From Arenicella chitinivorans (GTDB lineage Bacteria > Pseudomonadota > Gammaproteobacteria > Arenicellales > Arenicellaceae), in contig NZ_BMXA01000008.1 of assembly GCF_014651515.1 (NCBI RefSeq), forward strand, positions 1-64,000: a stretch of DNA of 64,000 nucleotides, written 5' to 3'. The notes beneath the pieces are model-generated. The model did no database searches and was not told the origin of the DNA. It worked only from the letters and a program-made list of their open reading frames with translations. Position numbers and translations under genes: made by a program. This document shows, piece by piece, positions 34,852 through 43,308 of the stretch (position 1 is the stretch's first letter; every line of letters begins with the position of its first letter).

Positions 34852-36030
34852 TTAGCGTTCCGGCAGATAGCGAGCGAGAAATGCCGCCATATTTCCACCC
34901 ATGACTAGGCGTACTTGAGCTTCATTCAGCCCTTTGGACAAGAGTGCATCGGTAAGCGCCACCAGCTCACTGGCATCAAACCCAGTCATCACACTGCCAT
35001 CGAAGTCCGATCCTAGCGCAACGTGGTTCTCTCCGACTAAATTAACACCGTATACGATGGCATCCGCCACAGCGTCTGGAGTCACTCCACATACCGCAGC
35101 ACGCCAATAACCGACCGCGATCAAGCCGCCTTTCTGCGCGATCTGCTGCATTAAGTCGTCGGCTATATTGCGTTCGGTGTTGCAATGCCCTTTAAATCCA
35201 GTATGGCTGACCACCAATGGTCGCTGCGCCATGGCTAGCACGTCGCGTACCACCGTCTCCGACGAATGCGACACGTCTAATACGATACCCAGTGCTTCGA
35301 TCTTTGCAACTACATCACGACCAAAGTCAGTCAGCCCGGCCGCGACGACGCCATGCAATGAGCCGCCTAAACGGTTGTCGAAAAAGTGGTGCAGACTCAT
35401 CATCCGAAACCCATCATCAAACAGACGTTGCACATTCTCCAAGTCTCCGTCTAAGGCGTGTGACCCCTCCGTGCCTAGCAGCGCACCGATTAACTTTGGC
35501 TGCGTTGCCCTGCGAGATAGAAACGTTTGTAGCTCGGCTTGGCTGCGAATGAGCATGATGTCGTCCGGATTCGCCGCAACCGTTTCGCGTAACCGTTGAG
35601 ACTGGTAGCGTGCTCGCTCAAATAAACTGTTCCATGTACGCACCGGCCAACGCTGAGTCAACGCGAGCGACGTAATGTCATCATGCGCGTCAGCATCGTT
35701 TTTGTGAATATTTAGGCCCTTGGGCGATTTTGTGACCGTGGTAAACATCTGCAAGCCCACGTTGCCTGCTTGCAATCTTGGAATATCAACGTGGCCGTAA
35801 TCGTGATGATCTTCTAAACGTCGCTGCCACAGTAAACTGTCCGCATGCCAATCACCAATCAAGAGCTCTGCATGCAATCGTTCCGCCTGCTCAGATACTG
35901 GCGCGTGGTTGAGTTTCGCCACCTCGTTAAGGCGCTTGTCGACGATCTTCGGCGCAAATCCAAAGAACCCAACAGCCAGTATTAATATCAGCCCCAGTAC
36001 CGCTTTTACCAGCGTTCGTCGTCGTGCCAT
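34852..36030 (-). CDS. Membrane dipeptidase, M19 (renal dipeptidase) family
   Basis: A 392-residue zinc dipeptidase. After one N-terminal membrane helix (LVKAVLGLILILAVGFFGF), which makes it exported or anchored facing the periplasm, it shows IGDWHADSLLW (first zinc site), GTEGSHALDGD (bridging Glu), MSLHHFFDN, LDVSHSS, VVSHTGFKGH (His ligands) and GSDFDG. It cleaves dipeptides, including D-amino acid dipeptides in some members. The start at 36030 is 10 bases after the rmuC stop; a longer reading would run inside rmuC. Operon member with rmuC and the beta-helix gene. Confidence 0.92.
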   Translation of the reverse strand: MARRRTLVKAVLGLILILAVGFFGFAPKIVDKRLNEVAKLNHAPVSEQAERLHAELLIGDWHADSLLWQRRLEDHHDYGHVDIPRLQAGNVGLQMFTTVTKSPKGLNIHKNDADAHDDITSLALTQRWPVRTWNSLFERARYQSQRLRETVAANPDDIMLIRSQAELQTFLSRRATQPKLIGALLGTEGSHALDGDLENVQRLFDDGFRMMSLHHFFDNRLGGSLHGVVAAGLTDFGRDVVAKIEALGIVLDVSHSSETVVRDVLAMAQRPLVVSHTGFKGHCNTERNIADDLMQQIAQKGGLIAVGYWRAAVCGVTPDAVADAIVYGVNLVGENHVALGSDFDGSVMTGFDASELVALTDALLSKGLNEAQVRLVMGGNMAAFLARYLPER

Positions 36031-36040
36031 TGAGGGTCTC

Positions 36041-37603
36041 TCACTCGTTGTTATTATTGTTATCGTGGTCCGGCTTCGCGTCGATGCGCTGCGCAGTGAG
36101 TTTCGATGTATCAAACTCAATGTGTGAATGTTCCAACTCCGGCATGGTTTTGTTGGCTTTGGCCGACAGCTCATTAAAACGCTGAACTTTGCCTTGCAAA
36201 CCTTGGTTGCCAGACAACGCGGTGACCGTTTGATTGAAATGCGTACTAGCGGTATTCAGTGTCTTGCCGAGCTTTTCCAAGCGCTCCGACACCAACACTA
36301 CGGAATTGAAGATATCACCTGCGCGCTCACCCAGTAACCGGGCTTCTTTGTTACTGCGATCCAACATCCACAAGTTGGCGACTGTGCGCAAAATTGGGAT
36401 CAGTGTGGTGTGCGACACCAACACCACGTTCCGTGTGTAACCAAAACCAAACAGTTCTGGGTCGTGCTTTAAGGCTTCGATGTAGGCGGGCTCGACCGGC
36501 ATAAACATCAAGATAAAGTCGGGACTGTGGACGCCGTACAAATTGGTGTAATCCTTAGACGCCAGATCCATGATGTGACCCCGAACCGCTGCCACATGGG
36601 CTTTCATGGCCGCATCACGCTCAGCTTCATCCGCGCTGAAAGCTCGCTCATAGGCATTCAGGGACACCTTGCTGTCGATGACAATACACTTATCACCTGG
36701 CAGTTTAATCAAATAGTCGGTCTGCTTGCGGCGACCACTATCATCCACAAATGACGACTGCTTCTCATAATGGTCATGCTCCACCAGCCCACTCATTTCC
36801 AGTGTGCGTTCCAACTGCGCTTCGCCCCAGGCACCGCGCTGTTGTGAGCTGCCTTTCAATGCACTGGTGAGATTATTCGCTTCATCCCGCATTTGAATGC
36901 CCATCTTCATGACATTCTCGATCTCGGTTTTGAGGCTGGTATTGCCTTTGACGGCTTCATCGTGCACTTGATTAATGCGTCTTTGAAAGCCATCAATCTG
37001 CTCTTGCAATGGTTTCAGTAAGGCGCCAACACCTTCTTTATTTTGCTCCGCCAACATGGCTTGACGCTCACGAATGATTTCTTCAGACACCACTTTGAAT
37101 TCGTTCTTTAGCTGCGCCTTCTGCGACTCGAATTGAACTTTGAGTTCCCGTAATTTTTCCTGCTCAGACTGCATACGCGCATTCTGCTCACGCACGTCGG
37201 CCTCCAAACGCGCGACTTTGCGCTGATAATTCTCCAGCATCTCGCGCAGCCCAAGCCGCTCTTTTTCGTTGGCAGAAAGCTGCGCCACTTTTTCATCGCG
37301 ACTGCTTTTAAGCTCGGCTGTTTCGCTGGCCAACCGCGTGATCTCAAGTGCGGCTTTATCAGCCTTGTCAGCCAATTGTTGACGGTCGAATTCTAAATGC
37401 TCGACTTTCTGTGACTGTGTGGCCAAGCTAATCGCCTGCGTTTGCGTTAACTCAGCCAATGCGCTTGCACGTTTTTTGCCACGCAACGCCAAGACTAACA
37501 GGCACACCAGCAATATGAGCACGGAACCAACCAACCAATATAGCGAGATCGCCTGGCTTAACCATTCGATACTACGCTGGAGAAACGGGTGCGTATCGCT
37601 CAT
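36041..37603 (-). CDS. rmuC: DNA recombination protein RmuC
   Basis: A 520-residue protein with an N-terminal membrane helix (YWLVGSVLILLVCLLVLAL), a long coiled coil (about 40-210, rich in Glu, Lys and Gln), and the RmuC nuclease-like domain: GAWGEAQLERTLEMSGL, YLIKLPGDKCIVIDSKVSLNAYE and PDFILMFMPVEPAYI. RmuC limits DNA inversions and rearrangements and has a PD-(D/E)XK-like fold. It starts 4 bases after the DUF2058 gene, so it belongs to the uppP operon. Confidence 0.95.
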   Translation of the reverse strand: MSDTHPFLQRSIEWLSQAISLYWLVGSVLILLVCLLVLALRGKKRASALAELTQTQAISLATQSQKVEHLEFDRQQLADKADKAALEITRLASETAELKSSRDEKVAQLSANEKERLGLREMLENYQRKVARLEADVREQNARMQSEQEKLRELKVQFESQKAQLKNEFKVVSEEIIRERQAMLAEQNKEGVGALLKPLQEQIDGFQRRINQVHDEAVKGNTSLKTEIENVMKMGIQMRDEANNLTSALKGSSQQRGAWGEAQLERTLEMSGLVEHDHYEKQSSFVDDSGRRKQTDYLIKLPGDKCIVIDSKVSLNAYERAFSADEAERDAAMKAHVAAVRGHIMDLASKDYTNLYGVHSPDFILMFMPVEPAYIEALKHDPELFGFGYTRNVVLVSHTTLIPILRTVANLWMLDRSNKEARLLGERAGDIFNSVVLVSERLEKLGKTLNTASTHFNQTVTALSGNQGLQGKVQRFNELSAKANKTMPELEHSHIEFDTSKLTAQRIDAKPDHDNNNNNE

Positions 37604-37607
37604 TGGC

Positions 37608-38150
37608 TTACCACATCAGATCATCAGGAATTTGATAATCCGCATACGGGTCATCCGCAGCCGGTGCATCCGCTTTGTCATTGGCCAATTGAATCACACG
37701 ATGGGACTCGCGCTTGGCCACCTGCTCGGCCACCTTCTTAGGCACAATCTCATACAGTTCATTGTCCATGGCAACGATGACCACTTGATCGTTGCTTAAC
37801 AAGCGGTGCTGTTGCTCAGTCACATAGATGGTTTTGACTTTTTTCTTATGCGTAAAGTTGAACGCGGTTTCGCCTTCTTTGCGATCCAGCTTACCGCCGT
37901 CCACTAGCTGCTTGATTTGCGCATACCGCGCTTTTCGCTCAGCTTCGGCTTTTCGTTGCGCATTGAGGGCCTTATCCTTCTTCGCCTTATCAAGCATTGC
38001 ACGCTGAGCGCGCAAGGTCGTGTCGCTTAATTTATTGCGCTTTTTCTTAGGGGCACTCGGGGCTTTTTTCTTTGCTGACTTGGCGTTTTGAACGTCTTTC
38101 TTTTTGACGAGTCCGGCAGCAAGCAGCTGATCTTTCAGTGAGGTACTCAT
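37608..38150 (-). CDS. DUF2058 protein (YaiL-like)
   Basis: A 180-residue, very Lys- and Ala-rich cytoplasmic protein. SLKDQLLAAGLVKKK opens the family, a basic coiled-coil stretch follows (about 20-80), and RYAQIKQLVDGG, AFNFTHKKKVKTIYVTEQ and YEIVPKKVAEQVAKR complete DUF2058. Members are described as nucleoprotein- or polynucleotide-associated, with no defined role. Its ATG overlaps the stop of hslO by 4 bases. Confidence 0.9.
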   Translation of the reverse strand: MSTSLKDQLLAAGLVKKKDVQNAKSAKKKAPSAPKKKRNKLSDTTLRAQRAMLDKAKKDKALNAQRKAEAERKARYAQIKQLVDGGKLDRKEGETAFNFTHKKKVKTIYVTEQQHRLLSNDQVVIVAMDNELYEIVPKKVAEQVAKRESHRVIQLANDKADAPAADDPYADYQIPDDLMW

Positions 38151-39025
38151 GACGTAAACAGGTTGGTTAGGTCGTTAAAATCGAGTTCGTAGCGCTGGAA
38201 GCAAAAGTGGCAATCGACCACCAAAGCTGGATGCCCAGCGTCTTGTTGTTCCTGAATCAATGCACGTACGTCTTCTTCACCCAATGCGGCGACTGCATCC
38301 AGCGACTTCTGTGCTGAACACACGCAGCCAAACTCAACCGGGTACGTATCAAACAAGCGACAGGCTTCCTCGTGGAATAAGCGGCGAAGAATATCCTCCG
38401 ACGACAAGGTCAGGGCTTCTTTCTGCGTCAAGCTCGACAGTAACATTTCAAGACGTGAAAAGTGTTCCACGCTGAGCGCGGCGTCGCGTACTTTTTCTTG
38501 AGGCAAGGCATGCAAGGCAATGCCTAAGGCTACATGCCCATCAGTGAAAAATTGAAACAAGCTAGGCAGTTGCTCCGAACGGGCAAAGTAATCTTCCAAA
38601 CACTGGCTCAGCGTTGGCTGCTCAATCGGCACAATGCTCTGGTAGCGCTCGCCTTCTTCAGGGGTGATGGTGATTGCCAACGTTGAACCATTACCCATCT
38701 CATTCAAATGAATGGCCGAATCTGCCGGCAGATTTTCAGACGTGTACTCAGCAATCGCACGCACCCGTCGATCAGCCATGCAATCCGCCATCATCAAGGA
38801 GATCGCACCAGCCGTACGCAACTGGATCGTCACACCACCAGGCACTTTAATTGAATCGCGCAACAAGGTTGCGGCCAGCGCAAATTCATTCAGCGTATGC
38901 GCCAAATGGGGCGGGTAATGATGGGTATCCTGAATGGTTTGACTGGTTTTATCCAACCGTACAATACAGCCACGTACATCGAGCTTGTCGAAGACAAAGC
39001 GCTGGCGAAAATCGGTGTCACTCAT
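38147..39025 (-). CDS. hslO: 33 kDa chaperonin Hsp33
   Basis: A 292-residue redox-activated holdase chaperone. The C-terminal zinc-binding redox switch is present as CVC and CHFC (CxC then CxxC). The central part carries LLRDSIKVPGGVTIQLRTAG and FTDGHVALGIALHAL. Under oxidation the Cys are released from zinc and the chaperone unfolds into its active form. The ATG at 39025 overlaps the uppP stop by 4 bases (ATGA); a longer upstream frame only reads through uppP out of frame. Confidence 0.95.
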   Translation of the reverse strand: MSDTDFRQRFVFDKLDVRGCIVRLDKTSQTIQDTHHYPPHLAHTLNEFALAATLLRDSIKVPGGVTIQLRTAGAISLMMADCMADRRVRAIAEYTSENLPADSAIHLNEMGNGSTLAITITPEEGERYQSIVPIEQPTLSQCLEDYFARSEQLPSLFQFFTDGHVALGIALHALPQEKVRDAALSVEHFSRLEMLLSSLTQKEALTLSSEDILRRLFHEEACRLFDTYPVEFGCVCSAQKSLDAVAALGEEDVRALIQEQQDAGHPALVVDCHFCFQRYELDFNDLTNLFTS

Positions 39026-39822
39026 ACCATTAATCCTACTATAACCAGGCTCAATAAAATTCGGTAAATAACAAATGGCAACATGCCAACTCGCTCGACA
39101 AAACGCATAAAGACCTTCATGCATAAAAATGCGACTGTCGCCGACACCACCACGCCAACAGCAATAGCGTACCAGTCTGCCGAAGCCGCCTGTTGGGTCA
39201 ACTCCATGGTCTTCAGCAAACCTGGCAAAGCGATCGCTGGAACCGCCATCAAAAACGAGAATCGTGCTGCTGCAGTGCGGGTATAACCCAAGGCAAGTAG
39301 CGCGGTCATGGTGATACCCGAACGCGAGGTACCGGGAATCAAAGCCAGCGCCTGTGCGGCACCGACCAGCAAAGTGTGCTTCCAACCCAAGCTTGTCATT
39401 TGACGTTGATTGCGATCGCCACCTCGATCCGCCCAACCCAACAGCAGACCAAACACCAATGTGCTCGCCGCAATAACCAGCGCCGAGCGCAGATTCAGTT
39501 CAATCCAGTCACCAAGTAGCAGGCCAACCAGCCCCACTGGGATAGTTGCCAAGATCACCAGCCAGCCCAGCTGACCGTCGGCATTCCATCGACGCGTACC
39601 CCAACCAACCAACCAAGCGGGAACGATGCGTCGAATTTCCGGCATTAAAAACAACACCACCGCCAACAAAGTGCCAACGTGTACGGCCACATCAAACGCC
39701 AGGCCTTGATCCGGCCAGCCCAGTAGCTCCGGCACTAGAATTAGATGTGCCGAACTCGATATAGGCAGAAATTCGGTGAGGCCTTGTAAAATGGCCAGCA
39801 CCACAGCGTGAAATAAATCCAT
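39022..39822 (-). CDS. uppP: Undecaprenyl-diphosphatase
   Basis: A 266-residue membrane enzyme (also BacA) that dephosphorylates undecaprenyl diphosphate to recycle the lipid carrier for peptidoglycan and other envelope polymers. LQGLTEFLPISSSAHL near the N-terminus and ALIPGTSRSGITMT form the active site, and seven to eight hydrophobic helices are seen. The ATG at 39822 starts the conserved MDLFHAVVLAILQG. First gene of a minus-strand operon that runs down to the beta-helix gene at 33439. Confidence 0.96.
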   Translation of the reverse strand: MDLFHAVVLAILQGLTEFLPISSSAHLILVPELLGWPDQGLAFDVAVHVGTLLAVVLFLMPEIRRIVPAWLVGWGTRRWNADGQLGWLVILATIPVGLVGLLLGDWIELNLRSALVIAASTLVFGLLLGWADRGGDRNQRQMTSLGWKHTLLVGAAQALALIPGTSRSGITMTALLALGYTRTAAARFSFLMAVPAIALPGLLKTMELTQQAASADWYAIAVGVVVSATVAFLCMKVFMRFVERVGMLPFVIYRILLSLVIVGLMV

Positions 39823-39900
39823 ACGGATAGCGTGGAAGTTAAATGCGAATTGACGGGAATGCGATATAGTAAGATTTTGTCGTGTTATTTGCATCCCAAA

Positions 39901-40641
39901 ATGAACGCTTCTGCCAAATCCATTTTAATCACCGGTGGCGCTCGTCGTATCGGTCGCCAGATCGCGCTGACCTTGCACGCAGCCGGACACAATATTGCGG
40001 TGCACTATCGCTCCTCGGCCGCAGATGCACATGGGCTGATTGAAGCGTTGAATGCCACACGGCCTGATAGCGCAATCGCGGTCCAAGGAGACTTGCTCGA
40101 TTTAAGCTGTATCCCAGGCATGATCGAACAATGCGTGACGGAATTTGGTCATCTGGATGTGGTCATCAATAACGCCTCCACATTTTACCCCACGCCAATC
40201 GAATTAATCGAAGACGACTTTTGGGGCGACCTGGTCGGCAGCAACTTGAAAGCACCGGCATTTATTGCCAAAGCGGCCGTCAAGCATCTGCGCAAACGCC
40301 AGGGCTCGATTGTAAATTTGGTCGACATCCACGCGCGCCACCCAATGGCCAATCACCCGATTTACTGCTCTGCCAAAGCCGGCTTGGAAATGTTAACCAA
40401 GTCGCTGGCGCGTGATCTGGCACCGGATATCCGCGTAAACGCGGTCGCACCCGGGGCAATTTTATGGCCCGAGCACTCATCGCTGGAAGCAGCACCCAAA
40501 GAGGTGTTGGAAAAAATTCCCATGCAACGCATGGGGCAACCTGAAGACGTTGCCAAACTGGTTCAGTTTTTAATCGACGATGCCGACTACATTACCGGAC
40601 AAGTCATTGCCGTTGACGGTGGTCGCTCGGTAATGTTTTAG
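39901..40641 (+). CDS. Pteridine-reductase-like short-chain dehydrogenase
   Basis: A 246-residue NAD(P)H-dependent enzyme. ILITGGARRIGRQIAL is the Rossmann dinucleotide motif with the two Arg typical of pteridine reductases (PTR1/FolM), VVINNAST is the NNAS element, VNLVDIHARHPMANHPIYCSAKAGLEML holds the Tyr-x3-Lys catalytic pair with Asp in place of the usual Ser, another PTR1 trait, and VNAVAPGAILWPEH follows. It may reduce dihydrobiopterin or dihydrofolate. The ATG at 39901 starts the conserved part. Divergent from uppP. Confidence 0.85.
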   Translation: MNASAKSILITGGARRIGRQIALTLHAAGHNIAVHYRSSAADAHGLIEALNATRPDSAIAVQGDLLDLSCIPGMIEQCVTEFGHLDVVINNASTFYPTPIELIEDDFWGDLVGSNLKAPAFIAKAAVKHLRKRQGSIVNLVDIHARHPMANHPIYCSAKAGLEMLTKSLARDLAPDIRVNAVAPGAILWPEHSSLEAAPKEVLEKIPMQRMGQPEDVAKLVQFLIDDADYITGQVIAVDGGRSVMF

Positions 40642-40739
40642 GCACCCGGGGCCGCACAGCGGCCACTTGTAATTGCGCCCTGTGAACCGATGAATTTGGC
40701 ACGCCTTGGGAATTCATCAACCCAATCGTAACGGTGGTC

Positions 40740-41537
40740 ATGATTAAGAAATCTCGTGCACTTTTTGTCTCGCATGGCGGTGGACCAATGCCGCTACTGG
40801 GCGACCCTGGGCATGCTGAGATGGTGGATTGCTTACGCGCCGTCGCCAACCAGATTGAAAAACCAAGCGCTATTGTGGTGGTCAGCGCACACTGGGAAGC
40901 GCCTCAAGCCACCATGACCGCTGCTCCGAACCCTGATCTGATTTACGATTACCATGGCTTCCCAGCTGCGGCCTACCAACTCGCGTATCCGGCCCCCGGT
41001 GACCCTGCGCTGGCTGAGCGTCTATACCGCTCGCTTCAGGCTGCCGGGATTAGTCCCAAGCTTGATACGCAACGCGGTTTTGACCATGGCATGTATGTGC
41101 CGCTCAAGATCATGTACCCAGAAGCGGATATTCCCTGTGTGCAGCTGTCACTGCTGAACCACCTTAACCCGGCAGCGCATATCGAATTGGGGCAGGCCCT
41201 ACGCAGCACCATCAATGACAATCTACTGATCATCGGCTCCGGGTTTTCATTCCATAATATGCAGGCATTCTTTCAGGCACGCAGTGCAGGAACCGACGCC
41301 AAAAACGCCGCCTTTGAAAATTGGCTAGCGACGACCTGTGGCGATCATGCCTTAAACGAACAGCAACGCAGGCAGCGACTTGTCGACTGGGCTTCTGCAC
41401 CGTTCGCACGCTATTGCCATCCACGTGAAGAGCACCTGTTGCCACTGCACGTCTGTTACGGCTTCGCCGGAGTGCCATGCACCACCACGTTCAAACTTCA
41501 TATTTTAAACCAACGCGCAAGCATGTACTTGTGGTGA
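40740..41537 (+). CDS. Class III extradiol ring-cleavage dioxygenase (YgiD/DODA type)
   Basis: A 265-residue non-heme iron or zinc enzyme. ALFVSHGGGPMPLL carries the first His, VVSAHWEAP the second, and RGFDHGMYVPLKIMYPEADIPCVQLSL the catalytic His. GSGFSFHNM follows. Relatives include E. coli YgiD (4,5-DOPA extradiol dioxygenase) and plant betalamic acid synthases. The natural substrate here is unknown. A GTG two codons upstream (40734) could also start the protein. Confidence 0.88.
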   Translation: MIKKSRALFVSHGGGPMPLLGDPGHAEMVDCLRAVANQIEKPSAIVVVSAHWEAPQATMTAAPNPDLIYDYHGFPAAAYQLAYPAPGDPALAERLYRSLQAAGISPKLDTQRGFDHGMYVPLKIMYPEADIPCVQLSLLNHLNPAAHIELGQALRSTINDNLLIIGSGFSFHNMQAFFQARSAGTDAKNAAFENWLATTCGDHALNEQQRRQRLVDWASAPFARYCHPREEHLLPLHVCYGFAGVPCTTTFKLHILNQRASMYLW

Positions 41538-41560
41538 GCAAATTTTAAAAAATAATTTGC
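41538..41560. terminator. Possible weak terminator hairpin
   Basis: GCAAATT and AATTTGC form a 7-bp inverted repeat around a 9-base A-rich loop directly behind the dioxygenase stop codon. The stem is AT-rich and the following tract (ATTTGTGT) is only partly T, so termination would be weak. Confidence 0.3.
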
Positions 41561-41631
41561 ATTTGTGTAATCCAAAATCGCAAAACCTGCATCTAAGATT
41601 ACACACGCAACACAAACAGAGACATTGAACA

Positions 41632-42414
41632 ATGAAGAAAAGTACTTTGCTGGGCGTCATCGGCACCTGTGCCCTATTAGTGGTGGCGAGTTTTTCCATG
41701 GCCAAACCAGCAACACTGAAGCGCGCATTCCAGGTTGAACAAGGCGGCAGCCTGTTTATCGACTCCGACGCTGGCTCAATTGAGGTCTCCACTCATAATC
41801 GCGACACCGTTGAGGTCGAAGTGGATAAGCGCGGCCGCAATGCCGACGACTTTACCATCACCATGGATCAGTCCGGCGGCGACCTAAAAATCAACGGCAA
41901 GAAACCCAGTAGCTGGTTGAAAGGTTTCAGCCTGGATGTGCACTACAAAGTGACTGTGCCCGAGCGTTATGACGTACATCTGCGAACCGGTGGCGGTTCG
42001 ATTGCCTTAGAGAAGCTAACCGGTGATGTTGACGCGCATACGTCTGGTGGCAGCATTCGAGTCGGTGCCATCAACGGCGACGTCAACGTACGCACGTCTG
42101 GCGGCTCAATCAAGATTGAAGAAGTAGCTGGCAACCTAAAAGCGCACACCTCGGGCGGCAGCATCACGGCTAAACTCACCAAGCAACCGACCGAAGACAG
42201 CGCGCTAACCACGTCGGGCGGGAGCGTGACTGCGTATCTGGCACCGAACATCGCGGTTGACCTCGATGCACGCACCAGTGGCGGCAGCGTCAGTAGCGAG
42301 ATTCCCGTAAACGGCACTTTGAAACAAACGCGTATTAAGGGCGAAATCAATGGCGGTGGGCCAGAACTGAAGCTGGCGACCAGCGGCGGCAGTGTGCGTG
42401 TGAAGGAACTCTAA
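41632..42414 (+). CDS. Exported DUF4097 beta-strand repeat protein
   Basis: A 260-residue protein with a signal peptide (to about residue 24, SMAKP). The mature part is a DUF4097-type beta solenoid marked by recurring TSGGS turns: RTGGGSI, HTSGGSI, RTSGGSI, HTSGGSI, TTSGGSV, RTSGGSV and ATSGGSV, with the first four at 19-residue steps. Members are often annotated as putative adhesins and located in the periplasm or on the surface. It precedes a DJ-1-like gene on the same strand with a hairpin between them. Confidence 0.85.
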   Translation: MKKSTLLGVIGTCALLVVASFSMAKPATLKRAFQVEQGGSLFIDSDAGSIEVSTHNRDTVEVEVDKRGRNADDFTITMDQSGGDLKINGKKPSSWLKGFSLDVHYKVTVPERYDVHLRTGGGSIALEKLTGDVDAHTSGGSIRVGAINGDVNVRTSGGSIKIEEVAGNLKAHTSGGSITAKLTKQPTEDSALTTSGGSVTAYLAPNIAVDLDARTSGGSVSSEIPVNGTLKQTRIKGEINGGGPELKLATSGGSVRVKEL

Positions 42415-42426
42415 CTGTTACTCGGC

Positions 42427-42458
42427 AGTGTCGGGACCACGCACGGAGGCCCGACACT
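42427..42458. other. Perfect 9-bp inverted repeat between DUF4097 and DJ-1-like genes
   Basis: AGTGTCGGG (42427-42435) and CCCGACACT (42450-42458) pair perfectly around a 14-base loop. It lies 13 bases after the DUF4097 stop and 19 bases before the next ATG. No T-run follows, so it is more likely an RNA stability or attenuation hairpin than a classical terminator. Confidence 0.6.
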
Positions 42459-42476
42459 ACTGCACAGGTTTAACTT

Positions 42477-43250
42477 ATGAAATTACACCATCTGGCTTGC
42501 GGGCTGGTCGCGTTCGCTCTAATTGGCACAAACCCGGTCCAGGCCGAGGAAGCTCGCAAAGTCTTAATCATTGCATCCAATATGCAAGACATGGGCGACC
42601 CAGAAAAGCACGAAGCTCGAAACAATCTTTGGGAAGTGGCACCGCCGTATCATGTTTTTGTGAGCCACGGATTCGAGGTCGATTTTGCATCGCCGAGCGG
42701 CGGCGAAGTCCACTTCTTTATGGAACCCCTTGGCATCAGCAGCTACACCATTGAATACGAAGGGTTTATGGACAAGGCAAAAAACACCCTGACACCTGAT
42801 CAGGTCGACCCCAATGACTATTGGGGAATTTATATTGGCGGCGGTGCAGGTCCGGTATTTGACGTGGCGCACGACGAAGGTGTGCAAAAACTTATCGCCA
42901 AACTTTATGAGGCTGGTGGCATCGTCGGCGCTGGTGGCCATGGGTCCGCCGGGTTCGCGAATGTGAAATTATCGACCGGGGAATACTTGGTAAAAGGCAA
43001 GCGTATTGCTGCGTTTCCAGACTCAACCGAGAAAAGTAAACCGTGGGCCAAGCAAGGCACCTTACTACCCTTCTTGGTCGAGAGTCAGTTGAATAAAAAC
43101 GGGGCAATCGCCCTCAACAAAGAAACCATTGCTGACAAACGTGACGTCGTTATCGACCAACGTATCGTCTCAACCATGTTTCTCCCTTCCGCGGCGCTCG
43201 TTGCTAAGGAAATGATCCTGTTAAATGAACGCACTCAAAACGATGACTAA
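42477..43250 (+). CDS. Exported DJ-1/PfpI-like protein lacking the nucleophile Cys
   Basis: A 257-residue protein with a signal peptide (MKLHHLACGLVAFALIGTNPVQA type, cleavage after residue 23). The DJ-1/PfpI fold of the type 1 glutamine-amidotransferase group is shown by KVLIIASNMQDMGDPEKHEA, GFEVDFASPSGGEV, YWGIYIGGGAGPVFDV and GGIVGAGGHGSAGFANVK. The nucleophile elbow normally reads CHG; here Gly154 (codon GGC) stands before His155. The acidic and His positions are kept. Without the Cys, a glyoxalase or chaperone activity of the Hsp31 type is doubtful, so it may be a binding protein. Confidence 0.85.
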   Translation: MKLHHLACGLVAFALIGTNPVQAEEARKVLIIASNMQDMGDPEKHEARNNLWEVAPPYHVFVSHGFEVDFASPSGGEVHFFMEPLGISSYTIEYEGFMDKAKNTLTPDQVDPNDYWGIYIGGGAGPVFDVAHDEGVQKLIAKLYEAGGIVGAGGHGSAGFANVKLSTGEYLVKGKRIAAFPDSTEKSKPWAKQGTLLPFLVESQLNKNGAIALNKETIADKRDVVIDQRIVSTMFLPSAALVAKEMILLNERTQNDD

Positions 43251-43308
43251 GTCGTTCGCCGGATTCGCCATCATTTGCTCGGTTGTCCGTGAGAACTTGT
43301 CTGGGTTT

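Noticed and set aside
38147-39436. A longer Hsp33 protein with 137 extra N-terminal residues
   Set aside because: The extension reads out of frame through uppP and is unlike any Hsp33; the ATGA overlap with the uppP stop marks the true start.
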